NCBI GenBank assembly: GCA_039000515.1
Contig: JBCFYV010000012.1
Location: 32,017,397-32,081,396, forward strand
Direction: 5' to 3'
DNA: 64,000 bases
Source: Timema cristinae
Taxonomy: Eukaryota > Arthropoda > Insecta > Phasmatodea > Timematidae
Shown here piece by piece: positions 12,415 to 22,715 of this stretch. The position numbers and the translations under genes were made by a program. The notes beneath the pieces are model-generated. The model was not told the DNA's origin, did no database searches, and saw only the letters and a program-made list of their open reading frames with translations. The first letter of the stretch is position 1; each line of letters starts with the position of its first letter.

Positions 12415-12722
12415 ATGATTAGGGATGGTTTAAAAGTTTTATCATTAGAAAAGACAATGAAGAGAAAAAGGGTGTGGTTAGGTCATGTGATAAGAATGGA
12501 GACAGAATGGCTAAGAAAACCTTACAGAACAAAGAGAAGGGTAGAAGACCTAGTGGAAGGCCATGGACAAAATGGATGGACAAAGTGCGGAAGGGCATGG
12601 AGGCTAAAGGAGTGGACTGGAGACGCGTGGCTAGAGAGGAGTTTGGAGAGATTGGCAGGATTGAAAGAGAATGTGACATAACTTGCAGAGACAGAAATGT
12701 TGAATGATGATGATGATGATTA
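12415..12722 (+). mobile_element. Non-LTR retrotransposon 3' end with (TGA)n tail
   Basis: The C-terminal end of a reverse-transcriptase ORF. One frame gives KRVWLGHVIRMETE and a second gives GRRPSGRPWTKWMDKVRKGM followed by GVDWRRVARE. Together these are the usual C-terminal order of RTE/CR1-like ORFs (GH..R, RRP.GRP...W.D...). Because they lie in different frames there is at least one frameshift, near 12520-12540. The frame ends at 12707, straight before the TGATGATGATGATGATTA tail. Everything upstream was lost by 5' truncation, so it cannot encode an active enzyme. Confidence 0.75.
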
Positions 12723-12747
12723 AACGTTTCCTATCTCAACAAATTAT

Positions 12748-12767
12748 GGGGGGGGGGGGGGGGGGGG
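12748..12767. repeat. 20-base G run
   Basis: Uninterrupted G tract followed by GACGTGTCCCTCCCTACCC. It is probably the eroded end of a DNA transposon, or a replication-slippage tract. Such runs are error-prone in assemblies. Confidence 0.7.
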
Positions 12768-13950
12768 ACGTGTCCCTCCCTACCCATTAACAACGCCCGT
12801 GAATGTACGACACTACAAGAACTCGACATCACAATTTTTCATGACTCGTACAAAATGAATGACTGACCAAAAAAATACATTTAACAGAGCTTTATGTTGA
12901 ATTGAAAAAACATACATAACTGAACCCTCTAAACTCAAATATACATATAACTGGAAAATAAATAGGCTTAAGGCCCCTGTCCACCTCGACGGCTATCTTT
13001 ACTAAATTAAATACCTAGTAACTGAAACACTACAGCTTACCTACTGAGACGACAAATAATAGAGAAATACATTGATGAATAATATAATAAATTCTAGGAC
13101 TAGCTCCATACATGAAATATTAAGTAAAGATAAATAATCTCAATCCCTTTATTGGCACCCTCATCCGTACCTGTACTGGTCTGAACAAGAAAACCATTAC
13201 ATGGGTCTTCAGTTCTTCCACAAAACCCATCATCGTCTAGGGATCTTCTTGCCCGGTCTTCCTCAAGATGAGTAAGTGTTTACAGCTTCTAGTTGAAATC
13301 TTAGGTCAAAGTTTCTTTTTCAAGTACTGGCAACATAATCTATGTGTATTGAGTTGAGATTTTGGTGGAGGGTTTTTTTTTGCTCCAAATGACTTCATCA
13401 AAGTCCAACCAGCATCGACAGCGAGCACCTAGCCACGTGATATTTTGGCTGGCCAAACTCTCCACTTGCTGTTTCTCTCGTGCCGCTGTGTTGTTCTCAA
13501 ACCTTTCTGGCTGCTTGATCCGTCACTATGGAAAAGATGGACGGTTGGGCGACGCCTGACCTTCTTACGGTGAAAGTTGGTTAACTTGTTGGAGGAAAGT
13601 TACCATATGTGTAATGGAAAACAACACTGAAATATATTGAGGGGTTGAACTGTATATTCTCTAAAGTGTTATGGCTGTAGCAATGTAGGAGATCAGCTGA
13701 TTAAACTTGTGTTTGGTGACCTGTAGCATACCAATGCTACATTATATACACATATACTCAGTCTATCCCATCGGCAGAGGCAGGTTTTTATGGTGAATAT
13801 TTAACAAAAAATTATCATTTATTTTCCAAAATAGTGGTATTTGGTGTTGAAAATTCGACACAAATATTTACCGGCAAATCACCCTACTCTGTATCATCAA
13901 ACTTTAACATACAACATGTAATAGTGTTTTTTTGATTCATCATGGTACCT
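12768..13950. other. Intergenic DNA
   Basis: No supportable gene. The 65-codon frame at 13362-13559 has no recognisable domain. Confidence 0.4.
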
Positions 13951-13959
13951 CTATCATTC

Positions 13960-15010
13960 ACTACCAAACTGTACGTTGAAAAATACCGTTCACTGTCTGC
14001 ATTTGAAATGGGTAACCAAAGAAATTTGGCGATTTTTCTACAAAAACATGAAAATGTTCACCTTTGTGTTTCAAACCTATTAGAGCTTTTACCACATCCA
14101 CATAGTCACTGTCAATTTGTTTGGAAATTAATGTGCACAGTTCTTTGTGGCCTAGTTGAAAATCACACTGCAGGTCTCAGAAAGCAGGAGGGACCTTGAA
14201 TATACTTTCAAGTTCCCTCCTATCACTTGAACTAGGCCTGCTCAGTAACTTAGTAGGGTTACACAGGTATCCCTAATACTTTTATCACTTTAATTTAGGC
14301 TAACAGTGAATTTGGATTAGCACAAGCCACACGCCTTCAAACACTCCTCAATTTTTCCTCTACATAATGGTGAAACTTTGGCTAACATATGTACAACGTT
14401 GGTACCAAACCAACCATTTCTCACTAATTCACACTTGGCTTTCAGTGATTCGATTCTTGAATGTAGGTACCAAATGTGCCACAGGCTTTTTTTTATTTTG
14501 AAATTCCAAAATTGGTTTTGTGATTAATTTGCAATTTTCAAACACAAAGGCTACTTGAAACTTCACCATATTACATTTACTATCACTCAAGTGGTCATCC
14601 AACAAATTTTGAACTTGAACTGAAAGACTGTTATTTTTTTTTGAGAACATTAACAATTGCATCAAAGTATTTTGAAAAGTACACCACAGAATAAACCAAC
14701 TAGACCGACGAGTTAACACAGGAATTTGGTAAAGTTTCACTTCTATTGTCAGATTATTTTCAATTATATGTTTCTTGTATTCCGTTTTTAATTTATGGCC
14801 GTTTCTGAAAACGTTTATTAGGTCAGAAATTACAGAGACAACTCTTTTAATTTTTTTGCCATATTTATCCGAGTTGATTAAACTTGTGATACCAGCACGT
14901 AAATCCTAATAAATGTTCACCATTAACACTTTTAATGTACAGACACATTTAATCATGTATGGAGCACTGTCTGTACAAATAGCCTTGATATTGTTGAAGT
15001 CAATATTTAC
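13960..15010 (-). pseudogene. hAT transposase C-terminal half, decayed
   Basis: On the reverse strand, going from 15010 to 13960, the pieces appear in the order expected of a hAT transposase. First is CTDSAPYM with nearby core-domain context (about 15005-14925). Next is a long frame at 14740-14429 starting with PVLTRRSSWF, where many hAT families have TRW.SW. Last is a C-terminal segment near 14045-13960 containing SNADSERYFSTYS, which matches the dimerisation motif (A.SERVFS). The pieces lie in different frames and stops intervene, so it is a relic. I found no terminal repeats. It is a different lineage from the hAT copy at 25141-26552. Confidence 0.6.
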
Positions 15011-15299
15011 ATTATTTAATGTTTAATGTGGCAAATGTTGGGTTGTGGAGGAATGCTTGTTAATAAAATGTTGTTTTTAAAACTTAAAATTCGACTATGT
15101 ATTGAAATATTAAAGTTTGTAATAAAAAATGTTATTTTTTTGCGTTAATCTGAGAGTAATCAAATTTCACGAGAATAGTAAAATTTTGTGAAAACTCACG
15201 ATTTCAAGATATGTCAGATCACTTCAGACACATTGTGAGATGTGCAAATATAGATTTTGAAATACAGAAAAACAATTTGCGTTTATCGCCAATAACAAA

Positions 15300-17475
15300 A
15301 AAAAAACACGCCTCTGCGGATCAGGTACCTGAAAGTTCATTGTTGCACTTACAAAAGTATGCCACTTATCTCTCTGTTTTGCTAGTTTATTCCAGTCCAC
15401 CTCATTACACCCTATTAGGTTCATTCCCATGTTATCCTCCCATCAGAATGAACGCTGCCATAGATTCCTTCCATTCACATTGCATGTCCTGCCCACTGTA
15501 ATCTATGAGATTTGACTATCCTAACAAAGCAATGTGGTGAATACAGGATATGTAACTAATCATAATTTAACCTCCTCCAGTCCCCAGTAGCCTTAACTGT
15601 TTTGTATCAAATATCCTCCTGAGCATCTTGTTTTTGAACACCCTAAATTTGTTTTTGTCATTTAAGGAAAGATACCACATTTCACACCCAGAGAGAACAG
15701 GTTTTCTATAGTCTAGTTTTACATTCCTTGAAATAAGGCGAGATGTCAACAACTTACTGACCGAGTAATAGCATGCTTTTCCCATCTGTATTCTTTTCCT
15801 AATTTTCACTTTAATATTGTTATTGCTATTTAAAATTGTTCCTGAATATTTAAACTCATTAACCATGTCGAATGATATGTTGTTCGATGTAATCTCTAAG
15901 TTATCGTCCTCACTATTTGTTCTCTGTGAGATTGTATACGTGGGCTTTTCAGCGTTCACTTCTAAACCTATTCTCTTACTAGCGTCCAATAAAATTTCTG
16001 TATGTCTCGCAACAGCTTCCTTACTATTTCCCAACAAAGCTAAATCCTCTGTGTATTTGTATTAGCTGCAAAGTACCGTTTAATACCAATCCTTTCCTAC
16101 TCCCTTGGATTAGCCCAAGAGCATTCTCTAAAGCAGGGATGTGCTAACTTACTTACAGGTGGGTCAAATACTTTGATTCATTAAATTTTCTTCAAAATTC
16201 ATTAAATAGTATACGATAAACACACATATAATAAACTAACATGAATAAGTTTAATTCTATTGTGAATACAAAACACTCATAAAGATCTTTGTGATACAGT
16301 ATGTTTTTAAGTTTGTCCAAAAGATGTATAAAATGGGGTAAGAGATGAGTGAAACTGTAAATGAGTTTCCACCATTTTTCCATAGTTTGGGTTAAGCTGT
16401 GAGAATGTTATTCTCTGAAGGTATGACAGATGCACATCAGTAAGTTGATTTCTAAGATCACCTTTCCTATGTTTCATGGTTGAAAACACATGTTAGAATG
16501 AATATGTGTATGCAAACATAGCCATATATTTTTCGGGCATGTTTTACCAAGTTTGGAAATGTTTATTTTGGCATAATTTTATAAAAATATGATTTTGTTG
16601 CATTTAAAAAGGCCAGTTTCACAACGCAACACATTAAAATTATTTATCTCGCAGGCTGTATTGAACACGCCGGCGAGCCATATCTGGCCTTTGGGCTGTA
16701 ATTTGCCCATCCATGCTCTAAGGCTAGATTTAAAATTAATTAGTAAAGTGCATATTCTTGTTTAAACCTCCTATGTATTTTGAAAGTATCTGATAAGTGA
16801 TACCCAACTAGTGCCAGCCATGCCTATCAGTCAATTAGGTTGACAAGTATTTTAGGTATTCAAAACTTAACTAAAATGTCACATAATTTGTTTATTTTAA
16901 ATGAATCATAGGCCTTTTAAACATCTATGTATAATTGATGCTCCATCAAGCTGTATTCCCACTTTATTTTCTAATATTTTCTGAGTAGTAAAAATCTGAT
17001 CTATTGTTGACCTATTTCGTAAAATCTTCACTGATGGTCCCCTATCATTTCCTTTACATATGGTGTCAATCTCATTAAAATTTAGTTAGGTAAAATTTTA
17101 TAACATGTTGATAGTTGTGAGATACCTTATAGTTATTACAATCTGTTTTATCACCCTTTTTTAAAATGGATACCTTCCTTCCATTCTTGTGGTAATACCT
17201 CATGGTTCCATATGGAACATAAAAGTTTATAAATATCTATTACTAGCATTTCACCACCTCTCTTTATTAACTTGGCTGGTATTGAATATATACAAAGAGA
17301 TATATGATACTTTAACTTGCTAATAGCTTCTTTGGCTTCACTAATACCTGGATATGGGACTAGTGGGTCAGAAGTATGGATTTCGATACCCTCACCCAAT
17401 TCAGATCCTTCAAGAACATTTAAAATATGCCTGAAGTGGTCGTGCTATCTACCCAAAATATCACTCATGTCTACC
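15300..17475 (-). mobile_element. Non-LTR retrotransposon (reverse transcriptase), interrupted and decayed
   Basis: Reverse strand, reading from 17475 to 15300. An N-terminal RT segment at 17399-17151 has KLKYHISLCIYSIPAKLIK and WNHEVLPQEWKEG, corresponding to the usual kNNKAPG.D.IPAELLK and IP.EWK. A fingers/palm region at 17030-16880 is broken by stops but includes RSTIDQIFTTQKILE. After the hAT insertion at 16134-16715, a 156-residue frame at 16037-15567 has LGNSKEAV, VNEFKYSGTILN, LLTSRLISRNVKL and LSGCEMWYLSL...RVFKNKMLRRIF, the standard RT thumb and C-terminal order. A last piece at 15430-15310 has DWNKLAKQRDKWHTFV. The catalytic YADD position near 16050-16060 no longer reads YADD. The endonuclease domain is not visible, so the copy is 5' truncated and inactive. 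Confidence 0.8.
16134..16715. mobile_element. Non-autonomous hAT element inside the retrotransposon
   Basis: A 582-bp element starting CAGGGATGTGCTAACTTAC and ending GCTGTAATTTGCCCATCCATG. The ends are imperfect inverted repeats of the common hAT pattern CAGGGRTGGGCAAA. Flanking 8-mers CTCTAAAG (16126-16133) and CTCTAAGG (16716-16723) match at 7 of 8 positions, the target-duplication length of hAT elements. There is no transposase. It splits the palm region of the reverse transcriptase and so is younger than that element. Confidence 0.8.
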
Positions 17476-17481
17476 ATACAT

Positions 17482-17485
<4 letters not shown>

Positions 17486-17536
<51 letters not shown>

Positions 17537-17594
17537 TAGATAGATAGAGAGAGAGAGTTTAAAATGAATCCTGAATAATTATAAATATATATAT

Positions 17595-17639
<45 letters not shown>

Positions 17640-17728
17640 ATATATATATAAATATAATAATATAAATATATATATATAATTATATATATATATAAACTTA
17701 TTTATAATTATTCAGGATTCATTTTAAA

Positions 17729-17762
<34 letters not shown>

Positions 17763-17850
17763 ATATATATTATATATAATATATAGATAGATAGAGAGAG
17801 AGAGTTTAAAATGAATCCTGAATAATTATAAATAAGTTTTATATAACATT
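17486..17850. repeat. AT microsatellite with three alternately inverted copies of a 60-bp unit
   Basis: A (TA)n tract at 17489-17534 leads into GATAGATAGATAGAGAGAGA and then TTTAAAATGAATCCTGAATA and ATTATAAATA. The same unit recurs inverted at about 17694-17755 and direct again at about 17783-17840, separated by imperfect (TA)n. The arrangement direct-inverted-direct can form long hairpins. It abuts the 5' end of the reverse-strand retrotransposon. Confidence 0.8.
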
Positions 17851-17861
17851 TAACATAGAGT

Positions 17862-18085
17862 TGCTTTGGCGGTTAAATGGTATATGGTAATAGAATGTAA
17901 TAGTAGTAAATGTAGTAATAGAATGGAGTGCCAATGATGGAAAAAGAATGGGGTTTGAATCCTCGTCAGGTGTAATGAAGGTGATTTTTCATAAATGGTT
18001 TTCCACTATACCTTTTCTAAATTCAAACTAACTCATCTCATGCGTATAGCACAAATGGATAGTAAGATGCTGTGGCAAAAAAAAA
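17862..18085 (+). repeat. SINE-B, decayed
   Basis: Head with a B box GGTTTGAATCCTCGTCAGG at about 17951-17969, body TTTTTCATAAATGGTTTTCC, and a tail remnant GGATAGTAAGATGCTGTGGC followed by an A run. The body after CACTATACC is shortened compared with 385-636. Confidence 0.65.
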
Positions 18086-18574
18086 AAGTTAAGTCAACCA
18101 AAATAGCATACACAATACAAAATCAAAACATATCACTAGATACATTGAGTACAAAAAAAAATGTTAGCAACGCCTCAATTAATTAACTCTGGCTGATAAT
18201 GCTTGCTTTTGACAAAAATTCTAACAATAGAATATTGATCAATAGTAACGTGGGTGCACATGTAACAAGATAAGCTGAGAAGAGTCTGTCATCCCTCAAA
18301 GTTGGTTGCATCCATATTCTGAGTCTGAATAGAACAGAATTTTAAACAAGTTTTGACATTTAATATATTAGAAAATGTACTGTCGCATGCTAACATATAC
18401 ATAACTTAACTCTAATAAATTTATATATTTTCAACCCTTTTGTTATACACAGCAATGATGCAACAACTATTACTTGAAAGTTATTTTACTTGGGTATTTA
18501 GCTGTACTTTTTGAACAAACTGATAATATGGGCACACAATTTATATAAATTAACTTAACTCTAGAACAGACTCA
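18086..18574. other. Intergenic AT-rich DNA
   Basis: No gene or repeat that I can support. Confidence 0.4.
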
Positions 18575-18715
18575 AAAACACTCCCTATCATGGCCACCAA
18601 CTGTGAAAGTAGAGGCCTCAATTTCACCAACAATACAGTTTTCGGCCATTCGGGAATCGAACCTGGGATATTTAGTATAAATAGAAGACATGCTATCAAC
18701 TAAATAATATATCAG
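18575..18715 (-). repeat. SINE-C fragment with tRNA-like head
   Basis: Reverse copy of a third tRNA-headed SINE. The reversed B box reads GGGAATCGAACCTGGGAT at about 18652-18669, followed inward by GAAGACATGCTATCAACTA, the decayed A-box side. On its own strand TCCCAGGTTCGATTCCCGAA is followed by TGGCCG, the same junction as in the copy at 63905. It does not share the SINE-A/B body. Confidence 0.55.
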
Positions 18716-18777
18716 ACTTGTTTTTATTCACACTGCATTGTGCTACCTGTTTGGATTGACTACATTTAACTACTACA

Positions 18778-18955
18778 ATAATAAATAGGGATAGGGAAGG
18801 TAGAAATTTAGATGAAATGTATATGAATTACTGTGGAGTGGAAAATGATTAAGGAAAAACATCCTTGGTAAACCCAACCTGAATATGAACCCCAACCACT
18901 CTGTCACCAGTAAATCAGACTATACAAGCTTGACATTTAGTTACCATGCCCATTG
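18778..18955 (-). repeat. SINE-B fragment
   Basis: Body motifs GGATAGGGAAGGTAGAAATT and GTGGAAAATGATTAAGGAAA in the same order as other reverse copies, ending in a decayed head. The tail is missing. Confidence 0.5.
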
Positions 18956-18997
18956 ATACAGGTTCTAGCTATTAAATGACTTATCTTTCTTACTTAT

Positions 18998-19379
18998 TAG
19001 TGATGGGTTACTCGTGAGTGAGTCATTAAAATTGAATGAGAGCTGTGAGCAAATGACTCTCACTTCACGAGCGAGTCGTTCACGCCGCCATTAAACACTA
19101 CATCATGAGCCTGATACATTGACCACATTTCTACACACATTGTGTCCATGTGACACTTTACGGGAGGCATCCTGCATTAGTTTGACATTTGTTACATCTC
19201 TTATTTTCACTTATATGCTATCATGATCTCTTGCCTGCTCGCTATTGAGTTTTTGTTCAGTGTTCGGTTTTATTTAGCTAGTCTTGGGTATCAAAGCATC
19301 GCTTCTGCACTATTTCCAACTGCCCTTCTTTGCTGAGCTTAGAGAGTTGTCGTCATTCACAACTCTCTTTTCGCTCTTG

Positions 19380-19425
<46 letters not shown>

Positions 19426-20086
19426 GCACCGCGTCTTACTACCGTTCAGGTTATATACACGCACTTACGCTAATGTGTATGGTAGGGTGATTGTGAGATG
19501 AAATGAAGGACCTACAGTTTAACGTGGAATCTGAACCACGGTGGAGGCCTGGCATTTCGCTCTTGTTCATTCATTCTGGAAAGTGTCAGGAGTGTTTGTC
19601 ATTCACGACTCTTTAAGTCATTCTTCATTCGTTACTACGAAAAAATCAACTAATGATATTCACTATCATTACTAGATTGCAATAATGCCTACAATATTAA
19701 ACTATTTTTCTAAACATCAATATACATAATTCTGTGGTTTAAACACCAAAGGCTATATACTAAGGTTAATTATTATAAATAATATGCGTAAGTAATAAAA
19801 TTAGAGAATCAAACGCAATAGGTTTAAAATGGATTACACATAAATCCTAAATCGTTCATAAGTTGAAAGGGAAGGGACAGATTTGCACGCTCGGAACGGG
19901 AATTGTGAGAACTAGTTAGCGCTTGCTCTTCAAGTTAAGGAGGGGAAGAGGTGAATGGATTGAGAGCGAGCCAGTCATGCGGTGAGCGATATGATTCATA
20001 TAAATGATTCTTCATGTATGACTCTTATGTGTAAGCAAGCTTATGTGAGCTAGCTCACGTCAACAAGCTGGTTCATCACATAACTA
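18998..20086. mobile_element. hAT-like non-autonomous element with 8-bp target duplication
   Basis: A 1089-bp element beginning TAGTGATGGGTTACTCGTGA and ending GTTCATCACATAACTA. It is bounded by identical 8-mers TTACTTAT at 18990-18997 and 20087-20094. The sub-terminal regions at both ends are rich in inverted copies of GTGAGTGAGTCA/TGACTC-like words. There is no transposase. A SINE-A copy sits inside it at 19383-19554. The 8-bp duplication and TAGTG start fit the hAT superfamily. Confidence 0.7.
19383..19554 (-). repeat. SINE-A, 5'-truncated, with long (ATT)n tail and target duplication
   Basis: Tail microsatellite (ATT)n at about 19385-19424, then AGCACCGCGTCTTACTACC and the SINE-A body as far as GGTGGAGGCCTGGCA, where it stops without the tRNA head. 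The flanks carry a 13-bp direct repeat TTTCGCTCTTGTT, at about 19369-19381 and 19555-19567. It is nested inside the hAT-like element 18998-20086. Confidence 0.8.
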
Positions 20087-21660
20087 TTACTTATTTTCTT
20101 CATACAATTTTTTTTGTTAAAATGTTCACATGTATTTCCAGATCCATCACTTTAGGCTGAAATCAATTAGATAAAACATACTTCTAAAAAAGCTACTTTC
20201 ACTCCACAAACAGCTGCTTCAGGTTCAGAGAGTAAATTTTTGTTCTTGTTAACGTTCAACCTTGAAGTCCAACCAAGAACAACAATTTACTCTCTTAAAC
20301 TGAAAAAGCTGCTTGTTGCAGTGTTAATGGTCTTAAAAGATTTTTCTATCCAAACAATTTCTACTGCAGCATTACTCAGATAAGTTTTCTAGTTAGCCCT
20401 ATAATTTAAACTATGCTTTAGTCTAATGCTCTCTACAAGTGATATTCAAACCGGGATACTCGAAGCTATCTTAGGGGGATATCTTTTAATATATACATAG
20501 ACTATATATATAGAATATGTATAACTTGCAATGGCCTAAAAAGTTAATGTTTCTAGAGGGGTTACGCTCAAGAGCACAGAAAGAGAGGGACCAGGAGGGT
20601 CTGGACACCTCGTGGATTTTGATGGACCCACCCTTCCATATATATGTATCAAAGCTTTTATCAGCTAAGGCAAGACAGCTGTGGCTAAAGCTAGGCCTGT
20701 GGCAAAATTTTCGAGCTGACCCCCTCACTCCTTAGAAAAATCACCTTTCTACGTCCTTGGTTCTGCTAGAAAATGGTACTATTCCTTAGCAAGTAAGAGT
20801 TTGGATATGATTGCTTTCTGTGCCCTTGGTAACTTCCATTATGCACCAACAATTTGGGGGGTACAAAGTCGAAGATAAATTATATTTGAAGGTATGCAAA
20901 CAAAAAAGGTGGAATGCAACAGATTAAGAAAAAAATTATTGAGAATGATTGGGAGACCAACCAACATTCCTAGTTTCTCCTATTATGTGATGAATACACA
21001 ATGGATTGATCAAGTGAGCCATCTTGGACACACAATCTGTACCTTAAAACTGCTTTACCGATGCCTACTTCCCCTCCCACCACACTCCTTCACTTTTCCA
21101 GGAATCACTATTAGTCTCTGGCACAACTGTTTTGTAACCAAGCATGCAAAAACAAACTAGCACATATATTTGAGTGCAACAGAAGAGTCACAATCAGAAA
21201 TAATAGTATATGTTGGATTTGTCACTGAAAAAACTGATGTCACAAACTGTATGATTTTGATTTTAAAATTACAGATTTTTAAAGGTCACATGGCCTTGTT
21301 TCTATATACATGAGCAATCTCTGCTTTATTGGCTAGAAGTATTAAGCTGTCATTATTGTGCACCAATCTATCTACCTCCTATGAGCTCCGTCATATAATT
21401 TAGGAAAAACTACCCTTAGTACATCTGGCTGGAATTCAAACTGTACATTTCCCGTCATTGTCAATCCAGTATATTGCAAGAATGAGGCTTTAGATTATGC
21501 AACTATTGACTTGGGTTTATATTATTTAGATAACAGTGTACCCACATTTATCAAAATATTTATATATCTAGAACTAATGTTCTGATTATTAATAGTTCAA
21601 AATATTATATATAATGCCCAACAACCATGCACAAGACTTTTAATTAACATACCACTTATC
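20087..21660. other. Intergenic DNA with one strong hairpin
   Basis: Apart from the hairpin at 20207-20318, no gene or end-defined repeat. A tract at 20550-20740 (GAGGGACCAGGAGGGTCTGG) resembles the degraded G-rich repeat seen in the MAO introns. The overlapping frames there have no recognisable domain. Confidence 0.4.
20207..20318. repeat. Long imperfect hairpin
   Basis: AGCTGCTTCAGGTTCAGAGA and then GTAAATTTTTGTTCTTG (20211-20248) pairs with CAAGAACAACAATTTACTCTC and then TTAAACTGAAAAAGCTGCT further right, leaving a loop of about 25 bases. Stem identity is high but imperfect. It could be a tiny foldback MITE; there is no evidence that it is expressed. Confidence 0.65.
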
Positions 21661-21662
21661 TG

Positions 21663-21890
21663 CTTCAGTGGCCGCATGGTCTAAGGCATCACTCTCGTGT
21701 TAGACTAGACTGTTGATGACATGGAGGTCAGAGTTTGAATCCTGGTCTGGTGTATCGAGTGATTGTTCCAAAATGATTTTCCACAGTCCCTACACACAAA
21801 TCCCTTGAATTCAGCCTTCCTCATTCCTAGCTCATTAGTGTAATTATTACATATTATAAATATATCCTGAACCTGGTGCTTAAAAAAATA
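21663..21890 (+). repeat. SINE-B, nearly full length, decayed tail
   Basis: Head TCAGTGGCCGCATGGTCTAA (A-box side), B box GAGTTTGAATCCTGGTCTGG, body AAATGATTTTCCACAG and CCTTCCTCATTCCTAGCTCA, and a tail eroded to TATCCTGAACCTGGTGCT. It lies about 780 bp before the MAO core promoter. Confidence 0.7.
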
Positions 21891-22600
21891 CCCCTTATTA
21901 TTGTAGATTGTCACACCTTTAAGATGGGATGCAATAAAAGTGCAGCCAGTGTTTTTGCAGTTTTTATGGTAAAACATATTTTAGCTAAATACATCAAATA
22001 TTGCTCAAGTACAAATATAGAGTTTAATTTCCTGAATATCCATCATAAGCATAGTGGCATTAGATGACAAACTTTTTAAATAAAAAGAAAAAGTTGTCAT
22101 TAACTTCCAAGACATCTTGACAGATATTTGAGAAATGTTGAGCTCAACATGTGAATAAAACTAAATTCTATGTTTGCACTGGAGCAATATTTAGTTTATT
22201 TTGGCCAAAAAAACTGTAAAAACACTAGCTTTTTCTGGCATCTCCTTCTACCACCTCCGACTGAATGTGAAGCTAAATTTTATTATAATAAATATAAATA
22301 TTTAGTTAACCCTATTATTTCTATTTCATATGACATATTAGCTGGGATTTCGACCAATTAAAGTTCAATTTGATGTATTTTCACCTATCCTTGACTATGA
22401 GTACCGATGCTTGTTGATAAAAAGAGAGGTAAGTTGTTTGCCTGTGGGTGATAACTATAGACTAGTGGCGAAATATTAATCCAACATTCGTTATCTCTTC
22501 TTCAGTTGTTTAGAAGTTACTGAAGTCTTATTGAATTAAAGGCTTACAATATTAATACTAAGATAAGAGTCATTGTGATGTTTTCCGTGGAATGGATTTC
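21891..22600. other. MAO upstream flank
   Basis: AT-rich region between a SINE-B and the MAO promoter. No clear regulatory motif beyond the TATA box that follows, and no gene. Confidence 0.4.
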
Positions 22601-22616
22601 TTCAAACATAATTGTG

Positions 22617-22624
22617 TATAAATA
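22617..22624 (+). promoter_or_regulatory. TATA box of the MAO gene
   Basis: TATAAATAG lies 56 bp before the MAO start codon. A TCA at 22645-22647 sits 30 bp downstream, the normal spacing for an initiator, which would give a 5' leader of only about 26 nt. An ATG at 22647 is out of frame and would lie at the very first transcribed bases. Inferred from motif and spacing only. Confidence 0.55.
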
Positions 22625-22672
22625 GGTCTCTATCAATACTTAATTCATGAAAGAGAGTCTTACACTAAGAGA

Positions 22673-22715
22673 ATGGAAGCTAACAAGGTTATTGTAATAG
22701 GAGCTGGCTTAAGTG
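22673..22715 (+). CDS. MAO exon 1
   Basis: Start codon plus the first 14 codons, ending within the FAD-binding glycine motif ([14 protein letters not shown]). The donor is GTAAGC and it ends in phase 1. Start chosen because it directly precedes the beta-strand of the Rossmann fold. The leader is shorter than in vertebrate MAO-A, which has extra residues before the fold. Confidence 0.88.

Noticed and set aside
17317..17535. Forward frame ending in a YI repeat
   Set aside because: Antisense of the retrotransposon running into the (TA)n microsatellite.
19284..19490. Frame with poly-isoleucine
   Set aside because: Translation of the (ATT)n tail of a SINE.
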